This document shows, one piece after another, positions 8,360 through 12,918 of a stretch of DNA of 12,918 nt (positions are counted from its first letter, which is position 1; each line of letters starts with the position of its first letter). The position numbers were made by a program, and so were the translations under genes. A model generated the notes under the pieces. It made no database searches. It worked only from the letters and a program-made list of their open reading frames with translations, and was not told the DNA's origin. This DNA comes from Enteropsectra breve (Eukaryota; Microsporidia): the NCBI GenBank assembly GCA_024243835.1, contig JALPMN010000500.1, positions 1 through 12,918 of the forward strand. Direction: 5' to 3'.

Positions 8360-8747
8360 ACGATCTTGTCTATTACAATGCAAATTTAGACGTGGTGGAC
8401 AGGCTCATAGAAAATAAATGCAGGAGATGACGGAAAAAATGGCGAAGAAAGAATACAAAGCATTGCACAGTATGCTGCAAGCAGCGATTACCTTCCGAGA
8501 ACTGTTTAGAGTTTATTAAAATAATAGAAAGAGATCTAGCAGAAATACTATAGGAAGAAAAGCTAATTTTAGAAATGATTGTAAAGCTCGCATGGCCCGG
8601 TAGCCTTCTAATGATCGATAAAATATCTACCGCAAATTTTGTTACAGACTTAATGGAAAAAGCGAAACGATTAGAAGAGCCACAAAAGGACATGTGACAA
8701 AAGATTGCAGAAAAAAAGACAAACACAGTAATATGCCACAAACATAA
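8359..8747 (+). pseudogene. Gag-like retrotransposon fragment with half zinc knuckle
   Basis: Frame 1 reads HDLVYYNANLDVVDRLIEN directly after Merlin-2. A better-looking continuation lies in a second frame (ERIQSIAQYAASSDYLP), then frame 1 again gives ENCLEFIKIIERDLAEIL, TAG, EEKLILEMIVKLAWPGS and NFVTDLMEKAKRLEE. Near 8675 the frame slips to KGHVTKDCRKK, the second half of a CCHC zinc knuckle, ending at TAA 8745. A helical, charged chain followed by a knuckle suits Gag of an LTR retrotransposon; the first two Cys of the knuckle are missing. Paired, opposite shifts in the first part suggest small indels. The family is inferred, and no protease or reverse transcriptase is seen nearby. Confidence 0.5.
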
Positions 8748-8871
8748 AAAGGCCTTTTAGGTGGGGATATTGTATTGATATAACTTTATAATTAAATACA
8801 TATGTTTTATGTAAATGGCTACAACAAAAACATTTTTGTAAAAACGGGTTTTATGTGATTTTCTGTATGTA
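8748..8871. other. Gene-free spacer before the Tigger end
   Basis: AT-rich, nothing recognised. It ends in the TA (8870-8871) that borders the Tigger terminal repeat. Confidence 0.4.
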
Positions 8872-8933
8872 CAGTAAAGTTCGCTTAAACAGAACAAAAT
8901 TGGGACCGACGATTTGTGTTCTGTTTAAGCGAA
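8872..8933 (-). repeat. Tigger/pogo terminal repeat with internal 17-bp palindrome
   Basis: Starts cagtaaagttcgctt next to TA. The 17-base arms ttcgcttaaacagaaca (8880-8896) and its exact complement at 8917-8933 are separated by 20 bases, giving a strong hairpin inside one terminal repeat. Palindromic, TTCG..TTAA-containing ends are known for Tigger-type elements. Confidence 0.75.
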
Positions 8934-9069
8934 TTTTTTTAAATAATTATCTTTTACTAAATTAGTTGCATAAGGCCATTTGCTTTGCTCTCTTTTTGCA
9001 ATAACGCCCATATAGATCTTGCTCAATATTTAGTAGCATGCTACATTCAATGCTATCAATATTTTCTCA

Positions 9070-9577
9070 TTAATAAAAACCTTTGAGTATCTTCAATCCT
9101 GGGAGGGCTTCATCAATACTAATAGCATTTTCAACAGATAATATTTGCTATTAATTTTAATATTGACATCATTTTCAGCCGTTAAATCTTCTCCTGGCAC
9201 TGTCTCGAGCTCATTATCAATCTGTATGTAATTTTCAAAATCGCTCCTCGAAGAAAATAAACCAAAAAGCTCAACTGGGCTATCTTCGAACAATTCGAAG
9301 TTATTATCAACCACAGAATTATTTTCTGATGGTGGTTTTGAGAAAAGCATGCTTAAAGCAATTAAAAATAGTTTCCATCGTAACTTTAGTCCATGCATCT
9401 TTTATCTTATGAATAGCATCAAAAACACTAACAGAAAATGTTTCTTTCAAATCAGTGCATCTAACTAGCTCCATAACAAGGGAACGTTGATAGTCTAATT
9501 TAAAATTCGCTATTATACCGGCATCCATCGGCTGTAAATTACTAGTCGTTTTTGGCGGTAAAAATTACAGTTTTATA
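9070..9577 (-). pseudogene. Tigger/pogo (DDE_1) transposase, C-terminal part
   Basis: Minus-strand frame from 9577: IKL, TAA, then FLPPKTTSNLQPMDAGIIAN, a hallmark of Tigger/CENP-B-type DDE_1 transposases, followed by FKLDYQRSLV and DAIHKIKDAWTKVTMETIFN. Near 9340 a slip moves to KPPSENNSVVDNNFELF and ENYIQIDNELETVPGEDL. A second slip at about 9130 gives ENAISIDEALPGLKILKGFY and the stop at 9070-9072. This order matches the family's C-terminus and acidic tail. The CENP-B-type DNA-binding domain and the catalytic Asp residues upstream are absent, cut off at the Tc1 border. One stop and two slips: dead. Confidence 0.85.
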
Positions 9578-9780
9578 CAGTCCGTTCCAATAGTTTAAGA
9601 CACCCTGTATTTTGCGGTTTTGGTGCGATTGAAGACACCATTGCAGATGACAAGCCAAAGGTCCTCCCACAAATAAACATTAAACATATTTTTATTTTTT
9701 TTTGTCGAAGTCTAAATAAAGTCATACGTTAAAAATGCCTTTTGGGGGTTTCCATAGTTTACTACAGGGGTGAAAAATAA
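9578..9780 (+). repeat. Tc1 left inverted repeat with two direct-repeat boxes
   Basis: Nearly identical to the reverse complement of 10834-11037. An outer box (tagtttaagacaccctgt, from 9591) and an inner box (tagtttactacaggggtg, from 9755) resemble each other and lie 164 bases apart, the IR/DR plan known from Sleeping Beauty-type Tc1 transposons, where each box binds transposase. Confidence 0.85.
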
Positions 9781-9842
9781 GGTAAAAAATCATATTTTCC
9801 CGCCAAATAATGCACATCATTGAAAAAAATTACATCCTTTAT

Positions 9843-10792
9843 ATGGGAAAAGGGAAANCTCTAAATGANTATAAGNAAGGCCAAATTCAGGCTCTTATAT
9901 GTAGAAANGCGTCAATTTNACAAGTTGCCAAGAAAATNGGTAGGTCGCGGGCTGTTNTCGCTCAATTTCTCAAAAAAGGTGATGCAAATGGAAAGACGCC
10001 GAGGTCTGGGCATCCACGTCTGCTTTCTCCTAGGAAAGCAATTAGCAAATTTGCGAAAGGTAAAAGTGTAACGGCCAATAATATTAAGGCAAACTTTAAT
10101 CTAAGCGTACCAAAAAACACAATTCTAAGAAGAATAAAGAAAGAAGGGGGCCTTAAATGGCAAAAGATGCCAATTTTGACCGATCTCCATAAGGCTAGCC
10201 AAGTTGACTTCGCAAAAAGGTATATGGACCTTAGCGAAAAATGGAAGCATGTCATTTTTTCGGATGAAAAAAGGTTTAATCTCGAAGGTCCAGACGGCTA
10301 CTCCTATTACTGGGCTGGGTGAGATACCCCTTCACCATTTTTATCGCATAGGGTATTCGGTTGAGGAAGCATAATGGTTTAGGCCTGTTTTGATTATTTT
10401 GGCCATTCAGCTCTGGTCTTCATAGATGGTGGGATAAACAGCAAGAAGTATCAAAGTGTGCTAGCAGAACATCTACTATCTTGGTTGCAATGCTAGAGCA
10501 TCCAGACACACTATTTCAGCAAGATAACGCTAGACCACATGTTTCATGGTCTACAAACGGATGGTTGGATGAATGCGGAATCAAGCGCATGGAATGACCT
10601 GCTTATTCCCCTGATTTAAATCCAATCGAAAAATTGTTAGGAATTATAGTACAGCGAGTATATGCGAATGATAAACAATTTGATGATGAAGATGAATTAA
10701 AGCAAAAAGTAAGAATGGTATGGGGAGAGCTTAAAAAAGAGATATTTGAGACATTGTCCTTGTCAATGAAAATAGAATATTTGAAGTTTTGA
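9843..10792 (+). pseudogene. Tc1 transposase (DD34E)
   Basis: I prefer ATG 9843 (MGKGK) over the in-frame ATG at 9810 because MGKGK is a usual Tc1 start. Paired-like helix-turn-helix region: GQIQALIC, QVAKK.GRSRAV, KTPRSGHPRLLSPR; second half NTILRRIKKEGGLKWQK. Catalytic part: KHVIFSDEKRFNLEGPDG (first Asp), then stops TGA 10320, TGA 10362 and TAG 10380 within GGSIMVWACF-like sequence. A slip at about 10494 leads to EHPDTLFQQDNARPH (second Asp) and YSPDLNPIEKLLG (Glu), with exactly 34 residues between them. TGA 10595 replaces a conserved Trp. End TGA 10790. About 316 codons. Seven Ns lie in the N-terminal part. Dead as written. Confidence 0.88.
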
Positions 10793-10833
10793 TCGAAAAC
10801 AGTACCAATTCTAAATATTAAAGCTTTCTTACT

Positions 10834-11037
10834 TTATTTTTCACCCCTGTAGTAAACTATGGAAACCCCCAAAAAGCATTTTTTAACGTATGACTTTATT
10901 TAGACTTCGACAAAAAAAAATAAAAATATGTTTAATGTTTATTTGTGGGAGGACCTTTGGCTTGCCATCTGCAATGGTGTCTTCAATCGCACCAAAACCG
11001 CAAAATACAGGGTGTCTTAAACTTTTGGAACGGACTG
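10834..11037 (-). repeat. Tc1 right inverted repeat
   Basis: Mirror of 9578-9780 with only a few differences: one substitution in the outer 25 bases, a one-base indel in the A run and a C/T change near the ttttgggggtttcc block, and a few others. The high identity of the two arms argues for a fairly young insertion, or for a sequence-conversion or assembly effect. Confidence 0.88.
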
Positions 11038-11586
11038 TGCAAGCAGTGGGACGAATATTTACCGTTAGCACTCTATAGCTACCGCATATCACCAATTTTC
11101 CGTCTCATTCCAAGTCCCTTTGAATTCCTATATGGAAGAAGACTATACCTGACCGAGGAAGAGATTGATAGAAAAGGAGAAGTGATAAATACTGATTTTG
11201 AAATACTGGACCGGTTGCGAGAAAGAAGAATGAATTTTTGCAGTTCTGCGCGATTAAGCAGGTACAAGGAGATAGCACCGGGAATGAAGGAGGATTCTTT
11301 TATTGTCGAGACACATGCTGTGGGAGAGATTGTTATGAGAAGATTACAGCCGTTTGAAAAAGTGGACAAACTCGACTGTAATTGGAGTGGACCTTTCCGT
11401 ATTTTCAAATGCTACCGAAGAGGGGGACTTAAGATTGAAAATTTAAATGGAAAAATATTTAAGGTAAATATGAGAGATGTCAAGAGAATGAAGGGTTCAG
11501 ATTCGTATGAGTGGGAAACAGTTAAGGAAGGGGGAATGTTAGTAGAGGAACAAGAGTGTCTTGTTCTAAATACTTTTAATTGTTAA
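11038..11586 (+). CDS. Ty3/gypsy integrase, C-terminal part (open frame)
   Basis: An uninterrupted frame of 182 codons starting directly at the Tc1 border (the frame is also open through the Tc1 repeat, but that part is not gypsy). It reads CKQWDEYLPLALYSYRISP, then PSPFEFLYGRR, the usual end of a gypsy rve domain, and later CNWSGPFRIFKCYRRGG, a GPY/F module, ending LVLNTFNC and TAA 11584-11586. The N-terminal finger and catalytic core are missing here; a core fragment that would precede it is at 7036-7416. No frameshift or stop occurs in over 540 bases, unlike its neighbours. Confidence 0.82.
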   Translation, partial: CKQWDEYLPLALYSYRISPIFRLIPSPFEFLYGRRLYLTEEEIDRKGEVINTDFEILDRLRERRMNFCSSARLSRYKEIAPGMKEDSFIVETHAVGEIVMRRLQPFEKVDKLDCNWSGPFRIFKCYRRGGLKIENLNGKIFKVNMRDVKRMKGSDSYEWETVKEGGMLVEEQECLVLNTFNC

Positions 11587-11899
11587 GTATTTATTCTGCT
11601 ATGATAAGTGAACAAAAGAAAGAGGAGAGAGAAATTTCGAATGTTACAGAAAAAGAAGCAGAATGCCATAAGAGTAAAAACATTTCGAGGGAGGGTAGTT
11701 CGATAATAGCAGATATATCGCAAGAAAGTGAGAGTCAAAGTATGAATAGGTTAGCCAACAGCGTACTGATGAAAAAATACTAAAATTCAGAAGAGAAATA
11801 GCGACAGAAAGAATGCTTGAAAAAGAACATAGCACAGAAGAGAATAAAGCTCAAAGAAAAGGAAAATTCAAAACTCTGACGAGCATAAGGAAAAGATAA
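11587..11899 (+). other. Lys/Glu-rich open stretches after the integrase
   Basis: Two partially overlapping frames code for highly charged sequence: one from ATG 11580 (SEQKKEEREISNVTEKEA, ends TAA 11781) and another (KFRREIATERMLEKEHS, ends TAA 11897). They could be the remains of one charged tail of the gypsy polyprotein, split by a slip near 11760. A 21-base all-purine run at 11614-11634 could be a polypurine tract, but nothing like an LTR start follows it, so this is not claimed. Confidence 0.3.
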
Positions 11900-12069
11900 C
11901 GATAAGTGAATTACCAGAAACAATAAATGTCATGCGTCAATGTGTCCCCCCTGCCAAAAATACAGGCAGAGCATCTAGCCTTTAAATATAAGCACGACAT
12001 TCATATAATATCATGCTTAGCTCATTAATGCTAACTTAAAGATCTTATATCATTAACTTAAAATTGACA
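11900..12069. other. Gene-free stretch between gypsy fragment and MITE
   Basis: No coding frame. Contains ccccc followed by a small stem (ctgcc/ggcag, 11950-11968), a TATA-like taaatataa at about 11982 and a repeated aacttaaa. The region begins tgtgtccccc at about 11940 and ends ttgaca at 12069, TG...CA ends as in an LTR, but I found no second copy in the window. Confidence 0.3.
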
Positions 12070-12168
12070 ACCGTGTTTCGCATAATTAAAGCCCGGGCTT
12101 GTATTTTCAATCATCCAACAAAAAATCTAATAGAAGCCCTCCCGGGCTTCTATTATGCGAAACACGGT
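12070..12168. mobile_element. Small palindromic MITE-like element
   Basis: 99 bases with inverted ends: ccgtgtttcgcataat (12071-12086) and its exact complement (12152-12167). The pairing continues inward with a two-base mismatch into cccgggctt-type sequence, 27 bases per arm. Both arms contain CCCGGG. No protein is encoded. No matching flanking duplication is visible (gaca left, agta right), so the insertion type is unknown. A non-autonomous foldback element is inferred. Confidence 0.75.
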
Positions 12169-12282
12169 AGTAAAAATATAGATTATTAGAAAGAATACTA
12201 TCAAAATATATAAAACCATATTTTATATTTAAAACATTTAGTATAGGTAAAAATTTTACAATACAGTTTTTTATCAATCCCC
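12169..12282. other. 5' region of the intact MULE gene
   Basis: 114 AT-rich bases, no gene. Carries several tata-rich motifs and ends in cccc. It shares taaaaattttac-like sequence with the region before the other MULE start (2560-2578). Confidence 0.35.
12279..12282 (+). promoter_or_regulatory. CCCC motif directly before MULE-2 start
   Basis: atcaatccccATG. Same position as the ccc before MULE-1. Resembles the start-proximal CCC motif described for microsporidian genes. Function inferred. Confidence 0.4.
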
Positions 12283-12918
12283 ATGAGTTCGTTTGATCCT
12301 GATACTGATTCTCCACTAGTATTTAAAGATAGAGTATCTATTAGATCGTACATATATGAATACAATGCAAGACTACAGAAGGCCGGGCGAGTACGGCAAA
12401 GTAATAAATGGATGTTTTTAATGACTTGTACAGATGATAACTGCAATTTTCGTTTTGAAGCGAGAAAAAACAAGCAAAACGAATATGTTGTTACATTATT
12501 CGATAGGCACAGTTGTACGCTTCAAAAGCTTATTATCAAAAGTAAGCTTATAGCGGAGCGTATGCGCTCTGTTGAAAATACAATTAGTGGAGTAAAGCCA
12601 CGAGATTGCATTGCACACATGCAAACCGCAAATGGCTTAACTACCAACTACCACGGAGCTTATGCTGGGCTAAGGCATTTACGAAAAGAAAAACAACAAG
12701 ATGAAATGCGATCATACTCGCTTATAGAACAATGGTTAAACAAAATGGTTGAAATTCAAAATAATACAAGAGTAGACTATCAAGTAAGATCACTTGAATC
12801 TGGAGCAGTTGAATTCGAGTATTGTGCTTTCATCCCTGCTTTTAGCCGCAATTCTTTTCAATATGCATTGCCAATACTAGCTTTAGATGCTTGTCATACT
12901 AAAGGAAAGTATAAAGGC
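12283..12918 (+). CDS. MULE transposase, intact N-terminal part (runs off the window)
   Basis: 212 codons open from ATG 12283 to the last base. Residues about 1-45 have no clear match except YNARLQKAGRVRQ, also seen in MULE-1. A C-x4-C ... H-x-C zinc finger follows (CTDDNC at about 50, HSCT at about 79), WRKY-GCM1-like, expected to bind the element ends. Then KPRDCIAHMQTANGLTTNY, a helical linker, and LPILALDACHTKGKYKG, which holds the first catalytic Asp of the MULE DDE domain. The second Asp, Glu and SWIM finger would lie beyond the edge. It is clearly a relative of the pseudogene at 2579-4428 (shared PRDCI, LDACHTKGKY and EYCA blocks) but a different copy: many residues differ. No frameshift or stop is present, so this copy may still be functional. 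Confidence 0.88.
   Translation, partial: MSSFDPDTDSPLVFKDRVSIRSYIYEYNARLQKAGRVRQSNKWMFLMTCTDDNCNFRFEARKNKQNEYVVTLFDRHSCTLQKLIIKSKLIAERMRSVENTISGVKPRDCIAHMQTANGLTTNYHGAYAGLRHLRKEKQQDEMRSYSLIEQWLNKMVEIQNNTRVDYQVRSLESGAVEFEYCAFIPAFSRNSFQYALPILALDACHTKGKYKG

Larger units (their letters stand above)
8872..9577 (-). mobile_element. Tigger/pogo-like element, 3' part only
   Basis: The element's 3' end is at 8872, next to a TA, and its transposase is read leftward from 9577. The 5' part is missing: at 9577 it meets the Tc1 element, and the far side of that Tc1 element (11038) is not Tigger but gypsy integrase. The element is therefore truncated by a rearrangement or the join is artificial. Confidence 0.8.
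9578..11037 (+). mobile_element. Tc1-like transposon with long inverted repeats, full length
   Basis: 1460 bp from CAGTCCGTTCC (9578) to its inverted copy ending GGACTG (11037). TA borders it on the left (9576-9577), but TG on the right (11038-11039). Inverted repeats of about 204 bp enclose one transposase pseudogene. Left flank is Tigger, right flank is gypsy integrase. Seven N bases fall within 9858-9957. Confidence 0.88.

Noticed and set aside
8373..8741. 122-codon open frame on the minus strand
   Set aside because: It is the antisense of the Gag-like fragment; its composition (Ser/Phe/Ile-rich) looks like a shadow, and the plus strand carries the knuckle motif.
3607..10597. TGA or TAG read as Trp (altered genetic code)
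   Set aside because: TGG is used normally for Trp in the intact frames at 11038-11586 and 12283-12918, both TGA and TAG are affected, and the same genes also have frameshifts. Decay is the simpler reading.
10945..11037. ATG at 10945 as start of the integrase gene
   Set aside because: The first 31 codons lie inside the Tc1 inverted repeat and only happen to be open; gypsy sequence starts at the element border.
11940..12069. Solo LTR with TG...CA ends
   Set aside because: No second copy, no target duplication and no clear primer site; TG and CA ends alone are too frequent to count.

Overview
The window looks like an AT-rich eukaryotic 'transposon graveyard'. I found no host housekeeping gene. 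Everything that could be identified is a transposase or a retroelement integrase/Gag fragment, nearly all broken by frameshifts and stop codons. The mix (Merlin/ISXO2-like, MULE, Tc1/mariner, pogo/Tigger and Ty3/gypsy-type integrases), the intron-free reading frames and a CCC motif directly before the start of both MULE genes suggest a TE-rich microsporidian. That is an inference from content with moderate confidence; other AT-rich protists or invertebrates are not excluded.

Layout, left to right. 1-201: C-terminus of a Tc1 transposase running in from the left edge. 654-1097 and 4805-5274: two halves of one integrase gene (KRBA2/Ginger- or gypsy-like), zinc-finger half then catalytic core. 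They are separated by a degenerate MULE (transposase 2579-4428), whose 5' flank is itself interrupted by a complete 1008-bp Merlin element (1515-2522, with 54-bp terminal inverted repeats and an 8-bp target duplication). 5444-7034: a mariner-like element on the minus strand with 21-bp subterminal repeats. 7036-7416: catalytic core of a Ty3/gypsy integrase. 7417-8359: a second, different Merlin element. 8359-8747: Gag-like fragment. 8872-9577: the 3' end of a Tigger/pogo element on the minus strand. 9578-11037: a complete Tc1 element with about 204-bp inverted repeats in IR/DR arrangement. 11038-11586: an open, undamaged C-terminal part of a gypsy integrase, followed by a charged tail. 12070-12168: a small palindromic MITE. 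12283-12918: an intact MULE transposase N-terminus that runs off the right edge.

The genes do not form a pathway; they record successive insertions. The most informative points are the nested order of insertions, two elements whose left and right flanks do not belong to the same target (Merlin-2 and Tc1, the latter containing seven N bases), the repeated replacement of conserved Trp codons by stops, and the contrast between the dead MULE at 2579 and the open one at 12283. I see no evidence for a new type of biological system.
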